Program-made: the position numbers and the translations under genes
Shown: positions 1 through 12,025 of the stretch, one piece after another
Position numbering within the stretch: position 1 is the stretch's first letter
Layout: every line of letters begins with the position of its first letter
Notes under the pieces: generated by a model
Told to the model about the DNA's origin: nothing
The model's database searches: none
Seen by the model: the letters and a program-made list of their open reading frames with translations, nothing else
Assembly (NCBI GenBank): GCA_030544215.1
Contig: JARZZO010000012.1
Coordinates: 38,789,194 to 38,853,193 of the forward strand
From: Zantedeschia hybrid cultivar
Lineage: Eukaryota; Streptophyta; Magnoliopsida; Alismatales; Araceae
DNA length: 64,000 bases
Direction: 5' to 3'

Positions 1-2288
1 TGACATTAAGGTTTGGCTAAGATTTTGGTTCACCATAACCTTGGACGTGTCTACTTTACTTTCATACGGATCCCTATGCTCATCATGAGATGCACACACC
101 TGCACGATTTTCAAAGAGAACCTGTTTCAAATGAGTTCCAAGCCTTTAGTGCACTATCAAATGCAACATTTGCTCTTTGTCTCTCGACTGATCAGGACAG
201 TTGACACCCTTAAACGGTCGAGCTCAGCAAATTGCGGTTCCTCCACAACCCGATAGATGTAACCCCTCAAAAATGGGCCCAAAAATGAAATGCAAAGGAC
301 CAGAGCACGTGAAGAGGGCAGTGTCCCCGCAGGCGAAATATCAAACAACCCCAAAAATGTCAAAAGCAGAAAAGAAATACAAAAGAAAATGGGTTCAAGC
401 AATCATGAAAAAAGCCTGGTCGTGACCGTGCCTGGCCATGAAATCTACCAAAGGCCTGAAAAGTCAAAATAGGGGCATCTAAGAGGTCAAAAGGAGTCCG
501 TTTTGTCACAGCTCGCCCTTTTAATGGTTTTGTTGATCCTCCTGTGAGGTTTGTCTCCACAATTTCTTCACTTTTTCTCCCTCAAGGTTCAGCACGAGAC
601 AGCTATCTAAAGACTGAACATCATTTTAAAATGGTTCGTTTTCAAAAATCGTCACATGCTCACATGATCACAGGAGTCCAAAATGGGTGAAGAGTAATGT
701 CGATGTTTCTGGTGAACTAATTTCTTAACCATAATCTCAATGTGTACTCTCGAAAACTTCGGGCTTAGGTCAATGCATGCGCGTCACCAATTGGTGCGAC
801 GGCGTCTGATTCCGGGTCAGCGTCGCGCGGTTGACCGTTTGGGTTCCAAGGTGTTCCATCATATACCTTCTAGATTGTGAGGAAAGAGACCCGGGACGGG
901 CAAATCATTTACCTCGAAAACTTTTTGGACAAACTTGGTGGTCGGAAGCAGCTGGGAGCCTAAGCATGGCATGACGGTATTGTCATCAGTATGAGTCTTA
1001 ACCGGTCAAGGTTAGTTCGAGGAGTCTAGAGGCCCAAATCAATCTAGATGCGTGCTTAGGATACCTGGGAAGTTGAGTGTGCATTTCCCTTTCATCATTT
1101 GACCAGGCTAAGTTTGGGCAGTCGCCAGGTGGTTGGACAAAAAATGTTTTTCATCACACACTCCACTTGTTAATATCCGCTATCATTTGCATATCCTCTT
1201 GTCACGTCAATTTCAATGCTTTCCTTTTGTCTGGTTAGTAACACGGCCCCTTGACCCTATGCGAAGGCTAGGGAAAAGGTAGTTGCTCTTTTGGGTAAGG
1301 GGTCGAAAACAAATACTACTAACTGCTTCCCCTTCATTCTGTGCATACAGGAAAAGGATTCTGTCCAAAAGGTGGACACTTTCGCTATCGAGTCGAAGCC
1401 GAAAGCAGCCGGATTGGCATTCTACTTTGAGAATGGCCATATCTTCCGTGCTGGCTTCGACTCAACAGGGACCTTTGTCCCTCGTTTCCTTGCAGCTCGA
1501 CATTAAGATATTGTGGATTATTGATTATTTACATTTACTGATGTGCGTTCTTGCAGCTACAAAGAATCTGAAGCAAGTAGGATTGAAGACACAGGAGGCT
1601 AATAACTTCGGGCGTATAGACTCTGAGTTCCTCTTTAAACAAAACAATGAGGAGTCTATATTCTCCAAGTTATTCGATTGGCTAATAAATCCCTCCTGTT
1701 TGCATTAGGAACTGCATTAGGAATTTGTTTTTTAAAAATTTCAACCCAGCATGCATTTGCATAAGCATTCATCCTCGCCCTAGGGGCAATGACCATGATT
1801 CATCACACTGCTTAACCCATCGCTGATCTGTGATTCTAGCAATTGTAGGTCTGTTAGCCTTTTGAATTGCAAGACCCCTTTCTCCTTTTTTCAACAAGTG
1901 TGCTTGAGAGTCTCTCACTTGGCGATCCCATGATGCGCCAGGCCACCGCGCGCCCGTTGTGTTGAGAGTTCTTCAAGTCACACTCCTACACCTTTCATGC
2001 TCGAGATCCCCTTGGGCCAGATTGCTATATTCTGGTGCGCCAAGGCCTCGCGGTTCCAGCCCCCGAGGGTCCCACGGACTGTGATTCTCTAGTACTGAAC
2101 TTTGTTCCTTTTCTTAAACCACTCTTGCAACTCAAATAGCCAGCCTTCATGCATTTGCCGCATTCGCATATCATCCTTGGATATAGCTCATCTTTCTCGG
2201 GGCTGTACAAAATCAGTTTCGATTTCCGGAACACCTATTTATCATTCCGTTCCACTCCACTGCAAAACAGGTGTCCCGGAGGGGCATT
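1..2288 (+). mobile_element. 3' internal non-coding region of LTR element A
   Basis: The stretch directly before a 3' LTR ends in a purine-rich tract (about 2273-2286, CCGGAGGGGCA), the expected polypurine primer for plus-strand synthesis. I see no convincing protein: short open frames around 1290-1700 lack any motif I know. The layout (long non-coding 3' region with recurring 'CATTTGC' clusters at about 1750 and 2150) resembles the 3' part of Tat/Ogre-type Gypsy elements. The 5' part of the element lies outside the window. Confidence 0.55.
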
Positions 2289-3737
2289 TGTAGACACCAA
2301 TTTTGGACCACCCTTTTGGTCATGAGTCCCATCCACCATTAGCCCTTCATCACCAAAATCCCCTCATTTAGCCATCTCAGCCCACTAACAACTAAGCCCA
2401 TTAACCAAATCTTGACTCTAGCCACCTTTTCGTGGAAGGCCAGCCCCCTTGCCTTCCACCTCCTTCGAAGGCCACCCCCTGCCTTCTACACCCTTGGAAG
2501 GCCAGCCACCTTGCCTTCCACCTTTTTTCCACCTTTTTCACTTTTTACCACCTTTTTGCGGAAGGCCAGCCCCCTCGCCTTCTACCCCCTTCGAAGGCCA
2601 CCCCTCGCCTTCTACCCCCTTCGAAGGCCAGCCACCTTGCCTTCCACCTTTTTAGCCACCTTTTTCACTTTTTACCACCTTTTTCGTAGAAGGCCAGCCT
2701 CCTTGCCTTCCACCTCCTTCGAAGGCCACCCCTTGCCTTCCGCCTCCTTCGAAGGCCACCCCTTGCCTTCCACTCCCTTCGAAGGCCAGCCGGGCCGCCT
2801 TCCACCACAAGAATGGAAGGCATGTTACCTGGCCGTCCACTCCTTAACCACCCCCTTGACTCCGTCTTCCCCACGATCTCCTCTACTTGCCGCCCACGTC
2901 CCCACTACTCCGATCACTCCCCACTCCGGCGACTGCCGCGCGCACCACCTCCGACCCTTGACCACTTTCTATTGGCTGAAGGTTGATTTACGGGGATTTA
3001 GACCCCTATTTCCTCCTACTTCTTCCTTCACCTATTTAAACCCCCCAATCCTCTCGAGCAAGGGGGTGAAGAGGTGGCTTCTTGGAGGGAAGGCTTGGAG
3101 GAGGTTGGCAAGCGGTCAGGAAGAGTCTCAGAAGAATCCTTCGCACTCCAAATGGGCTTGTTTTCTTAACCCTCTTCTATTTTCTCTTCTTTCACTTTCA
3201 ACACATCATTTCACTTTTCACCCACGAGCACTTATCTGCATGCATACATCCTAGAATGACTTAGCACCCTATTTACCCCCAGAGGTTTCAAACAAAAAAT
3301 CGGGATGTAGGTGGCCATAACATATGGTCACCTTCCCTCCCCACCACCCATCCGGTGCGTTCCCTTCTGATTTTAGCTAGTTCTTTACGTCTCTATAGAT
3401 AAATTCTGCACATTTCAGTTCTAATCGAGTTATTCTTTGTTTGGTCTTTTCTTTTCAGGGATCCTTACCACATTCACGCGTGCAGAGTACCGGGCTCTCC
3501 TCCTCTGGCCGGCCGGGGGAAGAGAAGGAGGAACCAGCATCTCCCACTCCCACCAAACGCGCGATCACCCTCTACACTCCTGCGGAGCACAGGGACCGAA
3601 AGGTAATGCTCCTGGCGATCACACTTCAATTTCTAACCCCCCTTTGAATCGCCACAGTGCTAAGACGAACGGAGGAACCCTCAATTCCAAGGCCTCGAAA
3701 GCCGCAGCAGAGGCGGGGGACGTTCCGGGCGCCTACA
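2289..3737 (+). mobile_element. LTR of element A (3' LTR)
   Basis: It begins TGTAGACACC and ends GCGCCTACA, so it has the TG...CA ends and TGTAG/CTACA terminal inverted repeats shared with the X-family LTRs. It follows a polypurine tract. A TATA-like box lies at 3033-3040 (TATTTAAA) and a GT splice donor at 3603, 134 bp before the LTR end; the X LTRs have a donor at the same distance. The LTR is inserted into the antisense-gene exon of X3, and sequence homologous to that exon starts at 3738. The matching left target duplication would be outside the window (right copy AGGAT, 3738-3742). Confidence 0.75.
2430..2815 (+). repeat. GC-rich minisatellite in LTR A
   Basis: About ten imperfect copies of a roughly 30-bp unit built on GAAGGCCA...GCCTTC; most copies are preceded by CTTC, which gives the palindrome CTTCGAAG at the joints. 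Spacer-like 'ACCTTTTTCACTTTTT' segments split the array into three blocks. The open frames running through it on both strands are products of the repeat and I do not regard them as genes. Confidence 0.85.
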
Positions 3738-3982
3738 AGGATCTCGCCCACTAAGATGGCCTTCTATGTTAGAAAGCCTTTTAATCATCTTCCTTGCCCT
3801 CTTGTTTGAAGAATCCTTTGCAAAATTAGTCATCTTCTTTGATTGATCTCCTTATTTGCTTGATTTCTTCCCTTTTATTGCTCTTTCTTTTTCCTTTCTC
3901 TCGAAGCTTGGACATAATTCTCTTGCTTTCCCTCTCCAACACTTGTTGTAATGGTTTGATATGAAGAGACAAGGGTTATATA
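3738..3982 (-). pseudogene. Antisense-gene first exon and promoter of X3 (fragment)
   Basis: Read on the minus strand, this aligns with the first exon and upstream region of the spliced plus-strand gene at 45237. Shared stretches include AGGATCT..CCC.CTAAGATG and CCTCTTG.TTGAAGAATCC. A TATA box for the minus-strand gene is intact here (TATATAA, 3976-3982); the equivalent in the X1 copy has decayed to CTACATAAGC. The exon is broken at 3737/3738 by the end of LTR A. The rest of this gene copy is not in the window. Assignment to the gene is by homology only, since too little coding sequence is left to show a domain. Confidence 0.6.
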
Positions 3983-4089
3983 GAGTGATTTGCGTGGTGA
4001 GAGGGCTATTTCCAAATTGGAAGGTGTTTGATGAAGAAAAGTTGAATCCGGAGTGGAGCCAGGAAGGAGCAGTTTCGGTAAGTTAAATA

Positions 4090-4139
4090 GCGTCGCCCTG
4101 AGCCGACATCATGCAAATGACGTCGACTCAGAGCGACAA
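4090..4139. repeat. GCGTC-N10-GACGC dyad pair in X3
   Basis: Two dyads, 4090-4109 (GCGTC...GACAT) and 4120-4139 (ACGTC...GACAA), are offset by exactly 30 bp. The homologous pair in X1 is at 44963-45012. Between the two copies the arms align well and the 10-bp centres differ more. Confidence 0.75.
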
Positions 4140-5210
4140 CATTTTGAGTATTTCTGACATTTTACAGAAGTTGCATATTTGTTGTTATTTGATGTTGTTT
4201 TATTATTTGCACGAAGTTACTAACAAATTTGAGTGTAGGAAAAATTCAAGGAAAATAAAAATATAGCTAAAATTTCAATAAGATCCACTGTGATCATTGG
4301 GTCCCACCGTGACAAAAGACGGTTATCTCTTCACTTGTATTCCCTTATGTAATTGATTTGCATCATCATTACAATATGTTAAATATTTATTAGAGTATAT
4401 CAAGGGCCTTTTGATTTTGATGAAACTGGAATTGGAGTTCCCCCTTATCAAAAACAATGATAATTTCAGAGGATTCCTAATCGCACAAATAAGCCGTTGG
4501 ATTGTCAATTAATGGAGACGATGGTTCCGCTTTTGTGAGACAGTGCGTAGACAAACAAGCTTCGTCTTAGCCCTGAATTGCAGGACTGGTGTCTTAACTC
4601 GTCAATAACAGGTTAGCAATATTATTATTGATTAGTTTCTATTTTATTTCATTTTAATTTTTCTTTTTAGTGCAGCATGCATCATATAAGATTGTGAAAT
4701 CACTGTGGTAAGAATTAGTTATTGGTTAAATTTTAGATGATCAAATAAATCCCAACATGATATAAAATATTCCACTCTAAATTGATCTCCCAATTATTTT
4801 TGAGGTTTTATTGAAGATATCCTTGAAATTTTTTCTTGTGTGGATCTTTATCCCAAATTTCTTTGTTTCCTTTAAAGATCCATCATGGTTAAAGCACATC
4901 TACATTGGCTGATAATCGCTCTCCATGGTGAAACCTGCAGGGTTTGTGACCTAGGATACTTCCTCTCGTAGAAGTTGATCATTCTTATTTTGTTTTCTTT
5001 GACAATCTCATCCATATAAGATTGATTCCATTGACATCTTTGAGTTGCTTCACTGATCATTTTGAGAAAGATTCTCATCATGTGATGTTGAGAGTGTGTC
5101 TCATCACACCTTAGCATCGTCTTTTTAGTTCATTCTGCTTCATTTCATTCACCGCTATTCATGTCATTTCAATTCACTCCCTTGCAAAGTCAATGCTAAG
5201 GTGGGGCAGC

Positions 5211-5954
5211 TATAGATATGCTAATTTTAACCTCGTACTGAGTAAATTTTATGTCATAATTATAGTTCCCCAAAATGATATAATTTTTAATCATTAATTT
5301 TTTTTATTGATTTTTTTCGAGATTTTCGTTGTTTGATGTCGACCATGGCCGACGCCATTTAGATTTCTAGCTGCAATTAATTCGGACTTAAATTCCTAAA
5401 TCCATATAGATTTAACTATATGACGTAGCTTCCTAATCCGTCTGGATTTCCAATTTAAATTCGGGTTAATTTCCTAATTATCTAAACGGCGTCTCCTATG
5501 GACGACGTCTTTTAAGTTTCCTAATTTTCTATGTTTTCCTTCCAGACTTTCTTTCTATTTTGTCCCCCCAGTTAACCAAATGGCATCATTGATGGACAAC
5601 GCGATATAGAAGATTTCTTGATAAGCGTGCTTTGGCCAAGATTATCCGGTTCCCATATGTATATATATATGCTTCTTTGTAAAAGAAGCCTAATAACATA
5701 TATATTCTATATATGTCCTTTAGCATTATTGTATATATACATTGTAAGCCAATTTATGACTCTTCTCCAAAAAGAATCTTAGGCAATTATACATTTATCT
5801 ATACAATACTCTGTTCTACGAGAATCAATTGTGTGTGATCCTCTAGGCCCAGAGGACGTCGGGTTCATTACCACCCTGTCCGGTACTTGTCAGTCTTCAG
5901 TTGCCACATATAATCCCTCGCTCGTTCTATAAGTCCGATATGATTGTATGGTAT
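5211..5954 (+). mobile_element. Partial 3' LTR of X3
   Basis: It begins TATAGATATG, a decayed form of the X LTR start TGTAGACACG, and continues with sequence aligning to LTR X2 (7581) and the solo LTR (40448). It holds GCGTC-type dyads at 5336-5355, 5489-5508 and 5583-5602, and a TA-rich stretch at 5655-5745. It is cut at 5954 by a Copia LTR, and its U5 part is missing. The last 130 bp (about 5825-5954) include a short match to the Copia C LTR (GTGTGATCCTCTAGGCCCA), so the right end is a patchwork. Confidence 0.65.
5336..5602. repeat. Dyad array in X3 LTR
   Basis: Three GCGTC-N10-GACGC type sites at 5336-5355, 5489-5508 and 5583-5602. All keep the 10-bp centre, and each arm has at most one or two substitutions. 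Confidence 0.7.
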
Positions 5955-7482
5955 TGTTGGGTTCTCATGTTTAGCGGGATCACAATCGCAGGAAAAAAAC
6001 AAAATTTTAATTTCTACGATCCCAGTCTGTTTCGATTAAACTAAAACTGGATTAGAATGAGTAATCGAACATTACCGCGCGTAGATTCAAATCCACGTCC
6101 GAACGGTTCCGTCGGTGTGACACCGCCAGCCGCGCAAATGCTGAGCCTCTAGCGAAGTCCATGAGATCCTCCTTGTAGTCGATTTCCTCTCGTTCCTCGT
6201 TCCTCGCAACCCACGAATGGTTCGCTGATTACCGCAACGACCGCCGCGATGCGCGGTCGAATTCCCGTCGAACGGGAATCGGAGAAGACGGTGGAGCAAA
6301 CCCACAGTGGAGCGTGGGCCTGGGGCACCAGAGAGAGAGGGAGAGGGGAGGGAGAGCCAAGGGTTGAGTAGCAACTTGGCCTGCTCAACCCGTTCGCTAC
6401 ATTTTATATTGACTATGCGGTTTTCCATAAAAATCCCCAGTTAAATATAAAGCCCACTTTTAATCTATCGCCTTGAGAATCATTTGAGTGTGACCCTCTA
6501 GGCCCAATTACTAGTCCGATTAATGGGCCATTAAGCCCAGTGAGTCCTTACTGACCGAATCAATGTCTCACATTAAGTTTGGTCGGGCCTCCGATCACTT
6601 TGGGTGCCAAGAACCACCGCGTAAATCTGGAAAGTATTGGGGTTAAGTAACCCACTTTTGGAACCTGTCCGCCAAGAGTTACTGTGCGGATATAATCCTT
6701 CATTCGCACAATACTCTCAAGTCAACTCAGGGTATAGTGTACCGTCAAACCCTAACCAGTCGACTCACTTAGATCGGACACTGCTATATAATATCGGAAA
6801 ACTCCTTTCCCGATATTATCGTCTGCCCTGTCCAAGGACTCCTGCGCATCCTTCCTAGATCATTCTCTCTCTAAGTACCAAGAGCGAATGATTCCTTATT
6901 AACACTCAATTTCCTTCATCGATATTCCGTTGTACCCGATCCTTGACTGTTTAGAATCCCATGAATAGAGATCCGTAAATAAGGTCAAAGCATAGAAGTC
7001 CACCGACAAGGTGCCCTTGGTGTCTCAGGTCCAAGGACCATCCACGCAACTGCAATAATAGAATCAAGCTAGTTGACAGTGTAGTACTATACCATCTAGG
7101 GATTCAGTCAGATCAGTTCGGTAAACTCATTATCTAATGAGCACCTATAGATTCGCCTTAGTATCTCCACACTCCACACGAGAGACTATGAGGTCAGTCA
7201 CCTTCATCGTATGAGCAAGAGTAATCTGTACTAGTTTATCAAGATATTTGATGTCCTTCTCGGATATCCTCCGACTAGGAACTATTAAAAATATGTGTGT
7301 TTAAATGATCAGTCTCATTAGTATAATCTCATCATAATCTAATTACCATCGCACATATTTACGGACTTCATTATGAGGCGATAATTAATACGAATTATAC
7401 ATAATGAAATAATGCCACTTTATTTAATAAATGAACGAGATTTACATAGTCAGATTGGCTTTTAAGCCACCTAAGACATACA
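5955..7482 (-). mobile_element. 3' LTR of Copia C2
   Basis: It begins TGTTGGG and ends ACATACA on the plus strand. It is collinear with the Copia C1 LTRs at 45713-47236 and 53497-55032, with shared blocks such as GTGACCCTCTAGGCCCA and TTCCTTATTAACAC. On the minus strand it is preceded by the tract AAGTAGGAGATTG, a polypurine tract like that of C1. The remaining 98 bp of the element follow at 7483-7580, so this is the 3' end of a truncated minus-strand element. Confidence 0.8.
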
Positions 7483-7580
7483 ATCTCCTACTTGGACTAA
7501 AGCCAATCACCTTTATGTTCTAAACCTATAGACTTTAGGTGACACTCAAACATAATTTAAGACAACAACCTTGTCAGTGG
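7483..7580 (-). pseudogene. Copia RNase H C-terminal tail (fragment)
   Basis: The minus-strand translation ends in a peptide (..FECHLKSIGLEHKGDWL stop) matching the last residues of the Copia B (25363) and C1 (47251) polyproteins. It contains a stop codon. It is cut by the start of LTR X2 at 7581; the rest of the polyprotein is not seen anywhere nearby. Confidence 0.75.
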
Positions 7581-8848
7581 TGTAGACACGCTAATTTTGA
7601 CCTCATATTGAGTAAATTTCATGTCACACTTATAATGCCCTAAAATGGCTTAATGTTTAACCATTAATTATTTTTTATTGATTTTCTCGAAGTTTGTTGA
7701 TTCGCTTCGTCCAAGGTCCGTCATTTACATTCCTAGCAAAAATCAGTTCAGAATTAAATTCATAAATTTAGATAGATTTAACTAAATAGCATCGCCTAAG
7801 AGAGACGCTAATTAGGTCCTAATCTATCTTGATTTTTTATTTTTAATTCGAATTAATTTCCTAATTATCTAAAGCACGTCGCTCTAGAGAGACACGATTT
7901 AAGTTTCCTAATCCTTTTTTATTTCCTTTCCGGATTTTATTTCTATTCTGGCTATTTTAATTAACCAAATGGCGTCCCATCTGGGCAACACAATTTGAAA
8001 GTTTCTTGATAAACATGATTTGGCCGAGATAACCCAGTTTCCGAGGTTGGAAAGGTTGCAAACTCCTCCATGCTCATCCAAGGTAAGTCCAATTGCAGGA
8101 AAGAGCCCTTTTGAAGCCCAAAACACCCTAAAACCATTCTCTGTAAGTATAACACCCCTTGGACCTTTGAAAAGGTTGGCAATTGGTGATCTTGAAGCTC
8201 AAGTCAAGGTGTTTGAAAGCTCTAAAGGAGGAAAATGTAGACAGCAAAAAGAGCTTCATCCAAGACTTCTTCTTCATCTCTTGAAACTTTTGAAGACCAA
8301 GGCTATAGAGGAGCCAACCAACCATCTTCTTTTCTGGTTTTCTTTTAGTTTTTCATTGATTTCATATAGATTCATTATTGTTTTACTTTTCATAGTTCAT
8401 CTCATCACTCCATGTTCACACACATGCTCATATTTCCATACCCATATACTTATAGGGGCTTAAAGAACATCAATTGAGTAGACTAGTTTAGTTGCATGAT
8501 TATATTTCTTATTAGAATAGATACTACTCTACTTTAGTTCTAATTAGAATTTTTATTTTTGTATTTAATCTTTCTTGCAAGATACAAGGAAGAAAGAAAG
8601 AAATTCAAAGTAACAACAATCAAGAAATCAAAAGCAATAACACATCAACAAAAGGGTTCCTTTTCTTTGGCCGGCGAAAGAGGGGGAATCAAGGACTCAA
8701 TCTCCCAAGTTAGAAGAGGTAAACGATCACTCTTTCTTTGACACTTTTTAAAGTTTCTGATGGTCACATTTTCTTTCATTTAAATAGTTTTATTATTTAT
8801 ATAAACAACACAAATTCATGAACATCACACATGATTTGAGCGTTCATA
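7581..8848 (+). mobile_element. 5' LTR of element X2
   Basis: It starts TGTAGACACG and ends GTTCATA, where the solo LTR has CCTACA. It aligns end to end with the solo LTR 40448-41778. It carries three dyads (7789-7991). A GT splice donor sits at 8719, directly after a conserved block GGCCGGCGAAAGAGG...CCCAAG. The sequence following the LTR looks like a tRNA primer site, so this is a 5' LTR with its internal region to the right. Confidence 0.8.
7789..7991. repeat. Dyad array in LTR X2
   Basis: Sites at 7789-7808 (GCATC...GACGC), 7876-7895 (ACGTC...GACAC) and 7972-7991 (GCGTC...AACAC). Start-to-start distances are 87 and 96 bp, close to the 87-89 bp period in the solo LTR. Several arm changes (GCGTC to GCATC, GACGC to GACAC) are the kind caused by deamination at CpG. 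Confidence 0.75.
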
Positions 8849-9858
8849 ATTTTTTGGCAATCACGGTGGGACTTGGTCTTGTCGTCTTTTAGTATTGTTC
8901 TTGCTTTTTATCCTCAAGCACCCATGGTGCACCACTTGTATCCCTCAGGCACTCCTTTCACCGATTGGTGATTTTTAGTTACTTTTATCCCTACGTGCAC
9001 TATGTGCACACCCCTTTGTAGCAAAATCTTGCCCTCCTGTGATTGATTGGAACTTGTGAGTGTGATAGGAAGTGTGTGGTTGATTGAGTTTATGCTTGTT
9101 TGCAAGATAATAAACCTATTTAACTTGAATTTGCATGATCAGTTCGATTTCTATTTATCTTGATAACTTGGGAGGGGATTGTCCCCGAAATTACTCTATG
9201 TTTACAGTTTTTAGGCTCTGAATAACGTCTAGCCAGAGTGAAGCTATTCAAACCGCGTCGTGTCGACAATACGCCATTCAGCCTCATACGCCTGTTGGCA
9301 CTGGTGCCCGAGCTTCTGTGAACAGAAGAAGCTACTGTATTGAATAGCATCGGTGAACAGCGACGTGATTCAACCGGTTTCTTCTCTTGGTCATTAGTTC
9401 TCGGATCTTTGATCTCTTTTATTACCTATATTTACCTTATACTACATTAGAGGTTATTCAGGCCGTCGGTCATCTGCATTGGGGCTCACCCCCCTCCCCC
9501 TTATAGGAACACCTTTCTTAGTATCTTCACCTCTCTCTGACTGGGTCGGTCCCTCGGTCATACTAGAGTGGTTATTGTTAAGACCTCCGTAAGTCCCCAA
9601 AAGCAAGGTATTCCTCCTTATTCATTGGGCTGGTTATACCAATTGAAGTCCCGGGTAGTTATTCATAACGTTGTGAGATAACCATAAGAGTATAATGGTA
9701 GAAAAATTAAACTGAAACTAGGATCCTACCCCGTTGAGTGAATTTATGTCTAAAACTCAAGCAATTCAACAAGGAATCCTAAACCAACGTAATCATCCAC
9801 TTGTCTGTTAAACTTTGTGCAATGTGTTTGAACTTCTTTGCCAAAACTTAATATTATA
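8849..9858 (+). other. Primer site and leader of X2
   Basis: ATTTTTTGGCAATCACGG directly follows the LTR. This position and form (TGGC...CACGG) fit a tRNA primer-binding site of Tat-type elements, although I cannot name the tRNA with certainty. The leader holds a dyad pair (9226-9245, 9256-9275) and a third dyad (9347-9366). A possible 3' splice site (TTTACAGTTTTTAG, about 9202-9215) could pair with the donor at 8719 in the LTR. No protein is seen. Confidence 0.6.
9226..9366. repeat. Dyad trio in the X2 leader
   Basis: Sites 9226-9245 and 9256-9275 are offset by 30 bp, and a third lies at 9347-9366. The half-sites sit in GAATA/ATTCA contexts, as in the E LTR. They lie downstream of the LTR and upstream of gag. 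Confidence 0.7.
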
Positions 9859-12025
9859 ATGCTTCGATCAGGTAGAACTTTGGATATGGCTGCTTACGAG
9901 AAGGATGCCATGTTTGAATATGAGGGAGATGTTAATGCCTCTTGTGGATTTGATTATTAGTTTGAGAGTGGGGGAGATGCTAATACCCCCTACAACCCCA
10001 ACTACTATCACCCTGAGTATGAGGGAGACGCCCATGCCCCTCAAGGTCAAATCCATTTTACTCACGACCAGTACAACCCTAGTACTGATCGTCCTCACAG
10101 ACATGTGATTTCCAATCCTACCTATGAGGAAGCTCAAGATCAAGCTGAACCCTCGACCACTAATCCTCCTGATTTGGTTACTACTCTGGGAGCTATGTCT
10201 ACCCATGTGGATCCTCAGCAACTTGAGGCAATCCAATCTATCCTTAAAGGGAAGACGCCCTCGCGTTCTGCCGAACCAAATCCTGTGGTTTCCCCTATTA
10301 TCCATCAAGTTCCACCTCCTCACCATACTTCTCCCGTTCATCAGGCCATGGAGGGCCTTCATATTTCAACTCCCCAGCCATCTGGGCCACAATTGTCTTC
10401 CTCGAGATATCCGGCTAGACCGCATATGCCAACTTACTAAACTATCTTCGGGCATGGCAGAAGCGCTGTCGGACCTCAACCATACTACCCCCCTTACCCC
10501 ACTTATTCCAGAAAGCAAGCTTTTCATGCTCCACCACCTCCTCCTCCCCAAATTGATCCAGTGACTCAGGCTCTACTCACGAAGATGGATCGTATGGATG
10601 AACAGTTCAATAGTTTCAAGAAGATGATGGGAGTCAAGGTTGTCCCTGAAGTGTCTATCCCCAATCTACCAGTATTCCATCTGCCGCCTTTTGAGATGCC
10701 CGTATATAGAAAGTACAATGGTTATGGTAACCCTTTCATCCACCTGAAGGAGTTTATGTACGAATCCTCCTTTTGGTAGAGTGACAAGAGGTCACTAGCG
10801 TTCTTGTTCAGGAAATCATTAGAGGGACCAGCCTTGAGTGGTTTTTCTCCCTAGATTCGTCTGACGTGGAAGATTATGACATTTGTGTCGCAAAAATTCA
10901 TCCAGGGATACCAAGACAGAGTTGCACCATCTTTGTCCATAACTGATTTAGTGGCTGAAAATATGAAGCCTGATAAGGACTTCATTACCTTTCCTGATAG
11001 ATGGAGGGGTATGGCAGAGAAGATCATGGATCATCTATCCGAATCTGAACAAGTGAAGATGATAACTTCTAATGCTACCCTCTAATATAAGTTGGTCCTC
11101 ACATTAAACAACTTGACTAGTATGGCAGAATTATATGAGAAAGCACGTTATTGCCAGAATGCATTCAAAGATGCACCATCGAAGCCTCCACCACGGAAGC
11201 CTCACAAATCCAGCAGACCTCCACTACAAAAGCCTGTTATGCCAAATCCTCCTAACATGGGTCCGACCACTGAAGGCACACTCTCTCATGAACAAATCAG
11301 CACCATGAACAATAACTAGCCACAGTTTGTAAGGAACCAGCAGCAACAGCCGCAGTACACAGGGCAGAGACCGTCAAACCAGCAGGGCTTCAGGCCGCCT
11401 CAGCAACCGTATCAGCCAACCTAAATCAACCTCAGCAACCATACCAGCCAGCATATAATCAACCTCGTCAGCAGCCAGCATATCATAATGTGCCTCCCCC
11501 AGGCGATTACAATCAGTAGAGAAAACCTCCAGGCCCAAAGAGGGTCTTATCCTCCGCTCCCAGAGTCTCTATCAAACATATTCAACGCCCTTATGGCTGC
11601 TAATACTTTGGTTTAGCCAAAGGAGAAAACAGTCTGGCCCCATAATGTTGATGCCTCCAAGTATTGTGTCTTCCATAGACAACCTAGGCATACAGTGGAT
11701 GCGTGTTTCCAATTCAGGGACTACATTCACTACCTGAATGAGCAAGGGGGTATTGATTGGGAAGAGATGAGAAAGTATATAGTCGCTCTGAAGGCGAGGA
11801 GACCGTAGCAACAACAGCAGCAACAACAACAACAGCCACAACAGCCACAACAGCAACAACAACAGATATAGAGAGCTCCAGCATAGGTAGTAGCACCACC
11901 AAACATGGGTATAGTGTAGAACCCGCTGCCGGAGCATCAAAACCAGTTGCCCTGATCCTTACCCATAGCCAGTCCAAGGCTAACAGAGGGCAACAGTGGA
12001 AGGAAGAGGAGTTTTCCTCTATTTA
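9859..12025 (+). pseudogene. Dead Tat-like gag of X2
   Basis: Gag is the capsid/nucleocapsid protein that packages retrotransposon RNA. One frame runs from the ATG at 9859 to about 11410 with several stop codons, then shifts. A proline-rich N-terminus is followed by the Gypsy gag core at about 10650-11090 (PVYRKYNGYGNP...HLKEFM, SLEGPALSGF, TWKIMTFVSQKFIQGY, WRGMAEKIMDHLSESE). The C-terminal part keeps a CVFHRQPRHTVDAC-like segment (about 11665-11705) typical of Tat/Ogre gag, then a CAG/CAA-rich polyglutamine run (11806-11865). Several stops replace likely glutamine codons (before 10780, at about 10853, 11083 and 11317). The gene is cut at 12025 by the Tekay-like LTR; no protease or polymerase of X2 is present. 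Confidence 0.75.
11806..11870 (+). repeat. CAA/CAG trinucleotide repeat in gag
   Basis: A run of CAACAGCAA-type triplets with a few CCA units. It encodes polyglutamine in the gag frame. The leucine-rich and threonine-rich open frames on other frames here are shadows of it. Confidence 0.85.

Larger units (their letters stand above)
3738..5210 (+). mobile_element. 3' internal part of element X3
   Basis: This region is homologous, in the opposite direction, to 43909-45340 next to the X1 LTR. Matching landmarks are the antisense-gene first exon (3738-about 3850), its promoter side, a GCGTC dyad pair (4090-4139), the block around 4270-4420, and the purine-rich tract AAGGTGGGGCAGC (5198-5210) directly before the LTR. 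The region carries no sense-strand protein. It is cut on the left by element A. Confidence 0.7.

Noticed and set aside
781..830. GCGTC/GCGAC-rich stretch in element A
   Set aside because: It has GCGTC followed after ten bases by GCGAC and a second GCGTC, but the right arms are not GACGC and the flanks do not match the dyad family. I did not count it.
2412..3254. 280-codon open frame in LTR A
   Set aside because: It is made of the minisatellite (repeated LAFHLLRRP-like units) and promoter-side DNA of an LTR and is not a plausible protein.
5655..5745. TA-rich stretch as a possible origin or promoter
   Set aside because: It is a simple TA-rich part of a decayed LTR with no supporting start site or gene nearby.
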